Source: Lactuca virosa
Taxonomy: Eukaryota > Streptophyta > Magnoliopsida > Asterales > Asteraceae
Direction: 5' to 3'
NCBI GenBank assembly: GCA_928212115.1
Contig: CAKMRJ010004445.1
Location: forward strand, 4,764,081 to 4,828,080
Length of the DNA stretch: 64,000 bases
Part shown: piece after piece, positions 33,706 through 45,750 of the stretch
Layout of the letters: each line of letters begins with the position of its first letter
Numbering within the stretch: position 1 is the stretch's first letter
The notes under the pieces: model-generated
The model's database searches: none
The model's input: only the letters and a program-made list of their open reading frames with translations
Told to the model about the DNA's origin: nothing
Program-made: the position numbers and the translations under genes

Positions 33706-34660
33706 CTCGTATGATGTCTAGTAAACTCTCGTGCTCGATATCCCCGATGTAGCCTCCTCCTCTAATCACATAAAGTAATTTATCTATAATTAACAACGAT
33801 TCTCATATGCTAGACTAATCCCTTCCTATAATCTCCCAGAAGGGAAAAAGACCATTTTACCCCTCCAATGGTCCAGTTATCCAAATGCTGACCAGCCCTA
33901 GAAGTCAACGAAAGTCAACACCAGTCAACGGTCCAACTCTGACCAGACTCGCCGAGTGCACTCGTGCGACTCGTCGAGTCCCATCGATTCTCAGTGAACT
34001 CAGGAAGACCCAGCTCGTCGAGTTAACCCCTAACCCGTTGAGCTATTACATGATTCAACCCATTGGGACAAACCTTAAGCTACTCGCCGAGTCGGCTCAT
34101 CAACTCGGCGAGTCTATTAAGACTCTGCTTGCATTCAGACGATTTTAAGGTGGGATACTTCCTCAAACTCCAGATCCATACTTTAAGGGCTCATTTACCA
34201 CGTAAAGTCATAAACTTTACGTCCATGCATGGCATTTTGGGCATGAAATGCCAAGAACATGATCTAGATGGGGTTTTCACTCATAACTACCATCAAGGCT
34301 GAATAAAGCAGGAACCTTTGGGTGTTAGAGACCTCCTAAGGTCCAGATCTGGAGTTCAAGCCTCCTCATGAACCCCAAATCCCGAAAGTCCCAAAATGAA
34401 AGGAAAAGAAGCCCTAATTTCAAAATGAGAGATCTACTCAAATACAAGGGAAAGGTTCGAACTTGATACCTCTAATAGAAGCTCTTGGACGAATAAGCAG
34501 TAGATCTATCAGCCTCTTCTCAATCCTAGCTTGGAATATTCCTTTCCTTCACCAAAATGCACTCAAAATTATCAAGTAAGGCTCAAGACTCTCTCATAAG
34601 CTCAAGGGGCGATTAGGGTTTGTTCTCTGAGAGGTGTGGCCGCAAATGAGGCTATAAGTG

Positions 34661-34670
34661 CCTTTAAATA
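34661..34670 (-). promoter_or_regulatory. TATA-like box, element B LTR
   Basis: tatttaaagg on the minus strand, ~200 bases into the LTR and just after the first palindrome group, the same place as in element 2. Confidence 0.45.
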
Positions 34671-34872
34671 GGTCCCAAACCCAGGGATCTAGGGTTTCCA
34701 CTTACAGCGCCTACTCGGCGAGTCTAGTCTTGGACTCGTCGAGTAGTTCATTAAACTCACGTGGCCACCCCGCTTCTACTCGACGAGTTATAGCACCAAC
34801 TCGTCGAGTAGATCAATGATTCTCAAAAATAAAAATTAAAATAACATACCTGGAAATCCGGATGTTACAATT

Positions 34873-34880
34873 CTCCCCCA
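34873..34880 (-). other. polypurine tract, element B
   Basis: tgggggag on the minus strand just before the LTR start. Confidence 0.75.
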
Positions 34881-34886
34881 CTAGAA

Positions 34887-37800
34887 TCAGACTCCGCCCT
34901 CGTAGTCTCGCTCCGCAAATGACTCAGGGTGCTGCTCCCGCATCTCCGCCTCCGACTCCCAAGTGAACTCGGAGCCTCTCCGATGTTGCCACTGGACCTG
35001 AACCAGGGGCACCTCCTTGTTCCTCAGAACCTTGATCTTCCGATCCAAGATCGCGATTGGCTTCTCAACATAATTCAGGTTCGCATCCACCTGAATATCC
35101 TCTAGTGGCACTACCGCCGACTTGTCGGCTATACACTTCCTCAACTAAGACACGTGGAAGGTATAATGTATTTGGCTCAACTCCACAGGTAGCTCTAAAC
35201 GATACACTACCCTGCCCACCCTCGCGGACACTCTGAAAGGACCAATGTACCGGGGCCCCAACTTGCCCCTCTTCCTGAATCGGATCACTCCTTTCCAAGG
35301 AGATACCTTCACGAGTACGAAGTCTCCAACCTGGAACTCAAGCTCGGATCGTCGCCTATCCGCATAACTCTTCTGGCGACTCTGGGCTATCAGCAATCTC
35401 TGTCTGACCTACTGTATCTGCTCCGTCATCTGAAGCACTATTTCAGTGCTACCCATCACTCACTGCCCTACCTCTCCCCAGCAGATGGGAGTCCGACACC
35501 TCCTCCCATACAACAACTCGAAGGGAGGCATACCAATACTCGAATGGTGGCTGTTGTTATAGGAAAACTCAGCCAATGGTAAGTACGTGTCCTAACTTCC
35601 TCCGAAGTCCAACACACATGCTCGAAGCATGTCCTCGAGCGTCTGAATCGTCCGCTCACTCTGTCCGTCCGTCTGTGGGTGGTAAGCGGTGCTGAAATGC
35701 AATCTTGTACCCAACTCCTCATGGAATTTCTTCCAGAATCTGGAAGTGAAACGTACATCGCGATCTGACACAATCGAGATCGGTACTCCATGCCGCGATA
35801 CCACCTCTCTCACATACATCTCTGCCAGTCTCTCTGCAGAAGAGCTCTCGCTGATAGAAGGAAGTGAACGCTCTTCGTCAGTCGGTCAACGATCACCCAA
35901 ATTGCATCGACACCCCTCGCGGTCCTCGGTAATTTGGTGATAAAATCCATGGAAATCTGTTCCCACTTCCACTGGGGAACCTCAAGTGGCTGCAATTTGC
36001 CATGCGGACACTGGTGCTCGGCCTTAACCATGCGACAAGTCAAGCACCTCTCAACAAACCATGCAACATCCCTCTTCATACAGGGCCACCAATACTCTCT
36101 CTTCAGGTCCAAATACATCTTAATGGCCCCGGGATGGATCGAAAACCTCGATCTGTGCGCCTCCTCCATCAGTATAGCACGTGCCCCGCCCGTAAACGGC
36201 ACCCAAATACGACCCTGAAAGATCAAAAGCCCTCGGCTATCGGTAACGAACTCAGATACCTGTCCAATCACCCGCTCTCTCTTGCGGTTCTCCAGTCTCA
36301 CAGCCTCTGCCTGGGCCTCTCGCATGGTACCCAACACCGGAGCCATCACCGTCATCCTCATACAAATGTCTCGTATCGGGTCACTCTCCGCCCTACGGCT
36401 CAGGGCATCGGCTACAACGTTAGCCTTGCCCGGGTGGTACAGAATCTCGCAGTCATAATCCTTTACCACATCCAACCATCTCCTCCGGAGCATGTTCAGG
36501 TTGGGCTGATCCATTAAGTACTTCAAACTCTTGTGGTCCGTGTATATGGTACACCGAACCCCATACAAATAATGACGCCATATCTTGAGGACGAACACCA
36601 CTGCCCCCAATTCTAAATCGTGGGTGGGATACCTCGTCTCATGGGGCTTCAGCTGCCTCGATGCATATGCTATCACATGCCCTCTCTGCATAAGCACCGC
36701 TCCCAATCCCGATATAGACGCGTCAAAGTACACCACAAAATCCTCCATTCCCTCTGGAAGGGCTAACACCGAGGCTTCACATAATCTCTGGCGAAGTGTC
36801 TCGAATGAGGCCTGCTGCTCAGGACCCCAACTAAAAGCCACGCCCTTCCGGGTCAACCTGGTAAGAGGAACGCAATCTTGGAGAAATCCCTGATAAATCT
36901 CCGATAGTAGCCGACCAATCCCAGAAAACTCCTGATCTCGGTAGGGGATTTTGGCACCTCCCATCTCATAACCGCCTCAATCTTGGCCGGATCGACCAAT
37001 ATCCCATTCTGGTTAACGAGGTGTCCCAAGAACTGGACCTCTCGTAACCAGAAATCACACTTGGAGAATTTGGCATAAAGCCTCTCCGATCTCAGAACTC
37101 TGAGGATCTCCCTCAAATGCTCCTCATGCTGCTCTCTGGATCTCGAATACACCAATATATCATCGATGAACACGATCACCGAACGATCCAACATCGGCCT
37201 GCACATCCTATTCATGAGATCCATGAACGCCGCCGGTGCATTGGTGAGCCCAAAAGGCATCACCACGAACCCATAATGCCCATAACGACTCCTGAACGCC
37301 GTCTTCTTGATATCCTCATCCCGAACTCTCATCTGATGATATCCAGACCTCAAATCAATGCACATCCGGTGTGAACCATCCTTTCTCTTGACAAAAAGGA
37401 TCGACGCTCCCCACGGCGAGCTACTCGGTCGAATAAACCCCTTGCCCAGCAGCCCCTGAAGCTGTGAGGATAACTCCTGCATCTCTGGTGGCGCAAGGCG
37501 ATAAGGTTCCTTGGAAATAGGCGCCGCTCCAGGAACTAAATCGATGAGAAACTCCACTTGCCTCTCGGGAGGCACACCCGAAAACTCCTCGGGGAAAACG
37601 TCCGAGAACTCTCGCACTATCGGTACATCATCAACCGAACTCGGCCTCTCCGCGGCCACTCGTGTGTCCATCACATAGGCCACAAACCCACTATAGCCCT
37701 GCTGTAGACTCTGCCTCGCTCTAGCAGCCGAACAGAATGCTGACCCAGAACGGGTACCCTCACCGTACACCGTAAGAACTCCCCCACTAGGGTCTCGTAT

Positions 37801-37984
37801 GGTCACCAGCTGTCGCTCGCAGTCGATAACCGCTCCAAATCTGCTCAACCAGTCCATGCCCACGATGACACAGACATCCCCCATCGCAATCGGGACCAGA
37901 TCAATCGGGAACTCAACACCGAAGATCTCGAGTACACATCCTCGAATCACATCAGTGGCATACACCGCTCGAAAACTGAATTTT
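34887..37984 (-). pseudogene. pol, element B (protease remnant to integrase tail)
   Basis: Reading leftward: protease-RT linker (about 37900-37540), RT with WGASILFVKRKDG (about 37420-37380) and FIDDILVYS (about 37170-37145), RNase H with TDHKSLKYLM and HPGKANVVADALSRR (about 36545-36395), integrase finger and core (about 36130-35600; SDRDVRFTSRF at about 35775-35740, HPQTDGQSER), and a chromodomain-like tail (VQWQHRRGSEFTWE, about 35000-34955). Roughly 35 residues between MCID and LRSGYHQ are missing at about 37355. Frameshifts lie near 36900, 35815 and 35590, with a stop at 35145. Confidence 0.9.
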
Positions 37985-39728
37985 AACACACTAGTACCAT
38001 ATAAGAAAATTAAAATCAAACCCAACCATTATGCCAGGACCGCATCGCATGCATTTGTGTCTAAAATTTTTCCTAAAGACCCTCCTAATCCAAAATACTC
38101 ACAATCCTCATAAACACTCGCCTACTTCTTTTGAACAATGGTCATTTTATGCATCCCTCCGAACCCATCCATGAAAAACTTTCTTAACCTCAAGTCATTT
38201 TTGGTTAAACTACCAAGCGTACATAATTCTAGAAAAATTACAACTTTGATACCATAATGGATCTCTTTGAATTCTTCACTTATTTGATCTTTGATCTTTT
38301 TGAATTCACCACCTTCTTTGTTTGATTTTTGGTATCTTCAAGTTTTGAATTTTGATCTTCGTACTTTATACTTTTGATGCTCCAAAATTCTTTAACTTTT
38401 CGGTTATTTATCTCTTTTTTTACATGTTCATCGCTTTTTTCTTTCACTCAAAATCTACATGCTTAAGCAAGGAGCTTAACTTCATCCTTTATTGGTTAAG
38501 GTACTAGTCTTATGTGCAATGAATACTTAAGTTTTCCTGGATGCATTTCTGGTACACGATGCTAAACATATTGCATCCATCAAACTAAGAGAGGTTGTCT
38601 TTTTGTCCCATGATTTCACAAGAATAAAGGGGGCCACAAATGCATTATAACGTGTATAGGCTTAACTAAACATTTGGGTCCTGATACAATCATCAAAAAT
38701 AATACTAGCATGGAATCCTAATTGCTTTACCAAGATGTGCTAAATTAACCCTAGCAATTTTTTATGCATTTTCTTTTAAAAATTGAATAAAATTCTAAAT
38801 TAAGTAATATAACCAACCCCCTACCCCACACTTAAATTATGAAATGTCCCCATTGCATATTATGTATGATAAAAATATAAAAGTAAAGAGTGAATTGGAA
38901 CAAACTCCCCTGGGATAGTAGTCGCGAGGTTGATCTTCTTCATTTAAAGCTCCATTGTCAATTGACTTTAGGCATGGGAACAACTCATCCATGCCTTGGG
39001 TGTCAAATCTCGTGTGTACAGCTCCAAATATAAAAAAACAAGCTCTTGGAAATGCTCGGCAAATAATCTTCAAATAATATTGCCAATGCAAAACCAACGT
39101 CAAAGGGCATCGAATCATCAAGCGGAAAATAGGAAGTTGAGAAACTCGTCAAGTCCATGTGGAGACTCGGTGAGTTATAGTTATAAAAGCAGAAAAGTTG
39201 TGTTTTTTCACTTGGACTCGTCGAGTTCATGATGTGGGGTCGACGAGTAGGCGCTGTATGGACAAAAATTATCTTCTGCTTCAGGTTTGTTTCTGGTGTG
39301 TTTGGGCAATATCAAGATGACACTCCCCCTCATTTTTCTTCAGTAAATAAGCACTCTTTAACCCCTTTCATGATCAGACTCATACTTAGACTCAAAACTC
39401 CTATTTCTCTTGCCCAAACTTGACTTCTCTCGGATTTTTCTTTCTTTACTCTTGCACTTATTTCCTCACCCCAAACTGAAAAAGATCAAAAACAAACACA
39501 CGTAATAAATAAGGAAAACAAACTTAAAAATCCTAGTTACTAGGTGTTCAAACATCATACCAAACAAATTAAAACAAAAAAAAAAACAAACCAAACAAAA
39601 TAAAATTTGGCTTAAAACAAACGACACAAATAAAATTAAAAGGATAACTAGTCTTCATCTCCTTCCTTATCTTCATCTCCAATTCCGCTCCCCCCGGTTC
39701 CACTCCTTCTCGCATGTACCCTCTCTTC
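37985..39728 (-). other. Athila 3' region without recognisable genes
   Basis: The sequence is AT-rich. On the minus strand it includes taagtgtggggtaggggg (about 38835-38812), a polypurine-rich phrase common near the 3' end of Athila elements, and ACTCGNCGAGT-like palindromes at about 39146-39250. No LTR copy matching 45751 onward was seen, so the 3' LTR is absent or deleted. Confidence 0.5.
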
Positions 39729-40941
39729 CTAACTACTAACATAAGGATACCCGGGCTCATCCATAGGTGGTATGTTCAAGTGATTAAACAAATGGGCAAG
39801 TGTTCGATGGTTATAATTCATACTCCTCCCCAAATCATATTGATATCTCCTCACTTCCACATTATACCAATCCATCGGCATATCATCATCAACTGGGATT
39901 ACCGGTGGGTCTTCTTGAACATTCTCTTGCCTCGGTCTAACACATCTACCCGGTTCCTCGGTCACCACAACCTCATCATCATCCGGGATTGTAAAAGTTA
40001 CCATTACCATAGTCTTCCACAACTCTTGCCCTACTATAAAGCATGATACTAAACGGAGGTGTTGGTAACATAGTCAACATGCTCCCGACTCCCCTTTCCA
40101 TGACACCATATGATCTTGCCAATAGGGTAACAAACATACCCCCATTTATTTTTAATGTCGTCCTATTGTTCACCGCTCCCTCTCCCAAATACCTCGCCAA
40201 GAAATATGGAATATTGCAAAAGGTGTTGGGCATTATTATGCACCATAAGTAAAACACGTCAAGGATCGGGACCTTGTTATCATCTTTCCGCATGTTAATG
40301 GTGCTAGAAATTAGGCGGCGAATCAAGCGGTGAATGGGGGATCGTATTCTCCCTTCTTGAGCCGCGGAAGGAATATATACTTTATTTGCAATTGTGTTCA
40401 ACCAATTTGCTAAATTTGTTCCCTCCGGAAAATCCTTGTGACAATTCTCCAAGAACATCCCAAAAGCTTCAGTCATGACAACTGACTCATCATATATTCC
40501 CAGCCTCCAGCTCAACTCCGCCATACTACACTCACGGTGCTCCCCACCAAGACAAAAGGTTAAGACATTTGGGTTGTAAAAATCATTCCCCCCTCGGAAT
40601 GATACCGTAGAGAAAAACTCCAAACATAGCTCCCGAAATACCGGCTCTTGAATCCGAAATAACCTCCGTCATCCATCAAAAGTAATCGAGATCCCATCTT
40701 GTATAAAGACCTTAGTCATGTATGGGTTTAATGCATCTTCTAAACCTACTTGTCCCAGCCACTTATAATCTATCTCATTTGGGATATAGATATCCTTAGC
40801 CTTGAGTACTTCAAGGTTCTTCTTCCACCTCAACATAGTTGATTTTGAACCCGTTTGTGGAAAACTTAACCAAGGGCAATCCCCTTGTCTACCTCCTGAG
40901 CTCTGCCCCCTTCCGAACATTTTCTGCAGAATCAAACACAA
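39729..40941 (-). pseudogene. ATHILA ORF (env-position ORF, Athila ORF-1 family-like), broken
   Basis: One frame covers 40941-39979 with a single stop at 40669-40671, then shifts frame near 40015 and continues to 39729. Segments such as WRLGIYDESVVMTEAFG, IRSPIHRLIRR and DVFYLWCIIMPNTFCNIPYF recall the Athila-specific protein found downstream of pol (Pfam ATHILA family, from memory). Its function is unknown; it lies where env-like ORFs lie. The C-terminal part is acidic (DDDEVVVTEEP). There is no clear signal peptide or membrane span. Confidence 0.65.
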
Positions 40942-41250
40942 AAAAAAACCACATAAACAGTAAAATTAAAATTCTGGGAAATTTCAGCACAGACTCGTCG
41001 AGTCCATGAACAGACTCGGCGAGTCCGAAGAACTATTCAAGTCGCTCTTCTGATTTCGACCGATTCAACCGTGAAAACTCAAAATTTGTTCAAGGGGTTT
41101 GTTTAGGGTCATGTAACAAGTGTTAATTCACAAAAAAATCCAACGAAAACACTCTAAATAGGCCAAAATCGAAACCCTATAGTTTATGACAACATTCTAA
41201 AATCGGGGTTTTAACAAAATTTAACCATTAAACTACCAAAGATTGAACCT

Positions 41251-42560
41251 TTACTTGTCCTTGATATCGATGTCAAATTCTTGAAGTCGCAACACCCATA
41301 GGATCAATCTTGCCTTTGCATCTTGCTTGGCAAACAAGTACTTAATAGCAGAATGGTCAGTAAACACAGTAGTTTTAGACAAAATTAAATAGGGACGAAA
41401 TTTGTTAAAGGCATAAACCATGGCTAATAACTCTTTTTCGGTTGTGGTGTAGTTTTCTTGGGTAGGATTTAGGGTCTTGCTGGCATAGTAAATGGGTTGA
41501 AAGTGCTTGTCAATCCGTTGGACAAGTACAGCTCCTAAGGCAAAGTCACTAGCATCACACATTATTTCAAACAGTAAGTTCCAATTCGGGGCGATAATGA
41601 TCGGGGCGTTAGTTAATTTTTCTTTCAAAATTTCAAAAGAGGCTAAACATTCTTTAGAAAAATTAAAAGGTGCATCTTTCAAGAGTATTTGAGTTAAAGG
41701 TCTAGTAATTTTTGAAAAATCTTTAATAAAGCGACGGTAAAAACCCGCGTGACCTAGAAAACTCCTAATGCCCTTTACATTAGTTGGTGGGGGTAATATA
41801 ACAATTGTTTCAATTTTCGCCTGATCCACCTCAATCCCCGCCTTGGATACTTTATGGCCTAACACAATGCCTTCTTTCACCATAAAGTGACATTTCTCCC
41901 AGTTCAATACAAGATTGGTCTTTTCACACCTAGCAAGCATCAAGTCGAGGTTAGCAAGACAAACATGAAAAGAAGAGCCAAAAATAGAAAAATCATCCAT
42001 GAATACTTCCATGAATTTTTCCACCATGTCATGGAATATCGCCGTCATGCATCTTTGGAAAGTTGTCGACTCATTGCATAACCCAAAGGGCATGCGTCGA
42101 TAAGCAAATGCTCCACTTAGACAAGTAAAAGTGGTCTTCTCTTGATCAATTGGGTCTATGGGGATTTGGAAATAACCTGAAAACCCATCTAAAAAACAAT
42201 AATAGCTATGGCCCGATAAACGCTCAAGCATTTGATCAATAAAAGGGAGAGGAAAGCGGTCTTTGCAAGTGGCATCGTTTAGCTTTCGATAATCGATGCA
42301 GACCCGCCAACCAGTTACCGTTCATGTAGGTATAAGCTCGTTCTTCTCGTTTGTGACGACCATCATCCCTCCTTTCTTTGGCACTACTTGAACGAGACTA
42401 ATCCATGGGCTATTGGAAATGGATTATATTATCCCTGCATCTATGAGCTTTATAACTTCTTTCTTGACCACCTCTTGCATGTTCGGGTTTAAACGCCTTT
42501 GGTGTTGCACTGTTGGCTTCACACCTTCTTCAAGAATTATCTTATGGGAGTAATATGAAG
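41251..42560 (-). pseudogene. Athila RT and RNase H (broken, integrase deleted)
   Basis: The segment before the long frame includes PKKGG (about 42382) and CIDYRKLNDATCKDRFPLPF (about 42303-42244), separated from upstream by a TGA near 42325 in a CpG context. The open part (42231-41251) has the palm motif VFMDDFSIFG (about 42020-41990), ASDFALGAVLVQR and RNase H TDHSAIKYLF. The frame ends at 41251 shortly after FDIDIKDK, and no integrase finger or DDE core follows. The next recognisable gene is the ATHILA ORF. Confidence 0.85.
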
Positions 42561-43079
42561 GACTTATTCCTTTTATATCGGTAATTTGTCATGCGATGGC
42601 ATTCTTCCTTTTCTTCAAAACTTGAACTAACTCTTCTTTTTCAGCTTTGGTGAGGTCTGAAGCAATGATAACAGGTTTTTGATCACCTTCTTCGAGAAAT
42701 ACGTAGTGCAAATGTTCATGCAGAGTTTTCAGCTCTTAATTTGTATTTTGTACACTGAACACGTCGAGTCCAGAGAGGGGACTCGTCGAGTCCAGGTCAA
42801 AATTCTCATCTGATCGCGATTTTCCAGATGGACTCGTCGAGTCAGTGTCTCCAACTCGGCGAGTCGATTTTTCAGAGCCTTTGATTATTTCATCGTATCA
42901 GATTCTTCAAGCATTCTCTCTATCTCCTTCAGGTCCCTTTCAGCATCAAAATCATCTTCAAGGGCAATGAAAGGCTCATTTGAGTGGTCCTCCTTCCATT
43001 CTTCCATTAGCTCTTCCAAAGTGTCTACCGAAAAGGCCGTGTCATCACTATACTTAGAATGATTCATGGCCTTATCAAA

Positions 43080-43721
43080 TCAAAAAGTGACTGACTCATC
43101 CCCCAGTCGAAGGGTAAGTTTGGATTCTCTCATGTCTACTATGGCACTCACGGTGTTTAGGAAAGGTCTTCCAAGGATGATCGACACTTGGTGGTCCTCT
43201 TCCATGTCTAGCACTACGAAGTCCGTGGGGAATACAAATTTATCAACCTTGACCAATAAGTCTTCGCATATTCCCCTTGGAAATGTCACCATCTTGTTTG
43301 CTAAATGGATTGCCATACGAATCGGTTTCGGTTCCAGAAGGTTTAACTTCTTAAAGAAAGAGTATGGCATAAGATTAACACTTGCCCCTGAATCCGCCAA
43401 TGCATAACTAGTGGCTAAGTTCCCAAATTGGCATGGCAAAGTCAACATCCCGGGGTCACCCATTTTCTTTGGCAACTTGTTCAACATTGCAGCTGAACAA
43501 TTTTCATTAAGTACTACATTGGACACCTCTTCCAGCTTCTTTCGATTTGTGAGTAGCTCTTTTAAGAATTTCGCGTACTTAGGCATATGTGCAACCGCTT
43601 CTATGAAAGGCATGTTGATTTGGAGGGCTTTGATGTGTTCCAGGAACTTTTGATAATCTTCATTTTGCTTCTCTTGTCTAGATCGGCCTGGAAATGGCAA
43701 TGGAGGTTGAAAAGGTTTCAA
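43080..43721 (-). pseudogene. Athila protease region (open fragment)
   Basis: A 213-residue open frame whose ADSGASVNLMPYSFF segment (about 43405-43360) is the aspartic protease active site (DSGAS). ILGRPFLNT (about 43180) is the conserved glycine-rich C-terminal segment. The upstream LPFPGRSRQEKQ region is the usual gag-protease linker. It is intact in itself but a fragment of a polyprotein whose neighbours are broken. Confidence 0.8.
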
Positions 43722-43775
43722 AGGGGGATCTCTTTTCTGTTCAGACCGTGGGCTCGTTGAGTCCTTATCCCCAAC

Positions 43776-45452
43776 TCAACGAGTCGAGTCGATTGTTTGC
43801 AGTTTTGGGTCTTCTTTCTGTTCCTCGTGCGTCTCTTTTGAATATTCATTCATGATGGGTATCAGAGGGGTAACTATTTTTCCATTTCTAGTCGTCACGA
43901 TGTTGATTTGAGCGCCTCTCGGATTTTTCTCGTTATTGCTCGGAAGTTCACTCGGTGCTCTTTGATGGATTTGTAGTGCAAGTTGGCCCAACTATTTTTC
44001 AATGTTAAGAATAGAAGCTTGCTGATTCCTCATCAATGCTTGTTGCTCTTTCATCATGGCTTGTTGTTCTCTTATTGCAACATCGGCTTCGTTGTGTCTT
44101 TTCTCGGATGCAGCTGTAAATCTTGTGAGCATATCTTCAAAGTCCAATTTCTTTTCTTGCACCGGCTCCTCCTTTTGATAGAACCCTCTTGTCTTCATCC
44201 TATATTTCTCCTCCTTTGCCTTCTTGTGCTCATCGTATGGTAGCCACTCTTTTTTTGTTTTTCGCCAATCTTCATCATATCTATCACCACTAGAGTAACA
44301 CACTTGCACTTTTCGGTTTCCATGCTCATCTAGATCACACTCTTTAGTAAGGTGAGGCCCACTAAAATTCTCACATCCTACCCGGATGGCATGGATGGAT
44401 TGATCCATCTTTGTCATTCTTCGTTCAAAACTATCTCATTTAGCCATCATTCCCGCCATATTATCGGAAACCGAGTTCACCGCCTCACGAGTCAAGTCAT
44501 TCCATGAATTATGATATTCTCTAGAGTGCTTAGAGAATTCTTAAATTAGCTCCTTTATGACTGTGAGGTTTTTCTTCGTGAGTGGTCCTTGGGAGTCAAA
44601 GAGCTACCTAGTTGTCACGTTCACTCCATCATAGAAAATGGAGACTTCTTGTTGAATGTTTAAGTCATTGTGGGGGAAGTTCCTCAGCAAGCCTTTGTAT
44701 CTCTCTCACGCCTCATAGAGTGATTCGCCCGGTTGTTGCTCGAAATTGGCAATGACTTTCTTCAACTTTGCTATTTTTGAGGGAGGGCAAAATTGATCAA
44801 TAAATTCTTCACGCATTTTAGCCCATGTGGTGATTGACCCTGGAGGGAGTGATTTTAGCCAATCGTTCGCAGCTCCCTTAAATGTCACCGGTAGCATACA
44901 AAGCAAAACGGTCTCGCGAGGCACATTAGGAATGTTGAAATAGTCGGCTATGTCGTTGACCTCATCGATATGCTTGTATGCGTCTTTGTGATCTTTCCCG
45001 TATAATGGGATGTCCTTGAGTTGGGCGAGTATGTGGCCTTTTAGCTCGAAGGTAGCAGTTGCTGGAATCGTGGGTTGCATGAGTCCCATCCCGGTATCAT
45101 CACACATCCTCTTCTTGTATTCGCCCATGGTGATATCTGCGATGTTAGCCATGGTGTTATCGGGTTCGCTTTCTCGGTCGCTTTCTTCTTCGGTTTTTGT
45201 TTCTGTTTCGTGTTTGGTTTCTTTTGGATTCAGATTGTGTTCAAAACTTTCTATCTTACTTTCTTCGCCCTTTTGACAGCTAGACTCACCCATTTTCTTT
45301 CCTTTCTTCTTTCCAAAGACCGATTTAAGGTCCTTGAAAGGTGACTTCTTTGGCGGGTTAGTCTCTTCAACGGTTTTATCCTTGTTCTTCCTCAAAGCTG
45401 ATTCCGGATCTTTAAAATGTGAGACCAAAGGTGTATTTTTTCCTCCGGTCAT
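43776..45452 (-). pseudogene. Athila gag (broken)
   Basis: It starts at ATG 45452. The N-terminal part is charged and lysine/glutamate-rich. The capsid part has AYKHIDEVNDIADYF, VTFKGAANDWLKSLP and FCPPSKIAKLKK (about 44985-44755), typical of retrotransposon Gag. A TGA at 44706-44708 ends the first frame. Further stops occur near 44610, 44540 and 44440, then another open part (44417-43992) rich in Q/E with a repeated QQA(M/L)M pattern, ended by TAG at 43992. One palindrome pair lies in coding-frame sequence at about 43745-43790. Confidence 0.8.
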
Positions 45453-45657
45453 AAAATACCTGAAAGAAAACAGAAAAACACGTGTAAAAAGAACAAAACG
45501 AAAATGAAAAATGAAAATAAAAAAACGCGTTGGACTCGTCGAGTAGGCTCGACTGGACTCGACGAGTTCAAGGCTAAAACAGAAAACTAAAGACTAAATT
45601 TTAAGAAAAAAAACAAACTAGACTTTAAACTAAATAACTAGTTAACTAAAATGGTAA

Positions 45658-45685
45658 CTTTGTGTAAGATAAATCTTACACAAAG
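45658..45685. other. perfect 28-nt palindrome near Athila PBS
   Basis: Arms CTTTGTGTAAGAT and ATCTTACACAAAG form a 13-bp perfect stem around two bases. On the element's strand it lies ~42 bases downstream of the PBS. Confidence 0.8.
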
Positions 45686-45726
45686 GATCGATAACTCTAG
45701 CAATTAAAATAACTATTTAAAACCGT

Positions 45727-45744
45727 TCCCCGACAACGGCACCA
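45727..45744 (-). other. Athila primer binding site (tRNA-Asp type)
   Basis: TGGTGCCGTTGTCGGGGA on the minus strand differs at two bases from the TGGCGCCGTTGCCGGGGA site usual for Athila/Tat elements. Confidence 0.85.
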
Positions 45745-45750
45745 AAAACT

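Larger units (their letters stand above)
33150..34869 (-). repeat. 3' LTR of element B
   Basis: On the minus strand it begins tgtaacatccgg and ends acgttgttaca. It contains ACTCGNCGAGT palindromes (about 33945-34115 and 34710-34815), a TATA-like box, the GTGAGT site, a ggaccggagggtc-type array and a hairpin. The tail resembles the element 3 LTR tail. Open frames across the array, in both strands, come from the repeat and are not genes. Confidence 0.85.
33150..37984 (-). mobile_element. Ty3/gypsy chromovirus B, 5'-truncated
   Basis: Minus-strand element: 3' LTR (33150-34869), polypurine tract, and pol from integrase tail back to protease. At about 37984 the protease sequence stops abruptly and Athila-type DNA begins. 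Gag, PBS and 5' LTR are missing. RT has an in-frame deletion. Confidence 0.85.
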
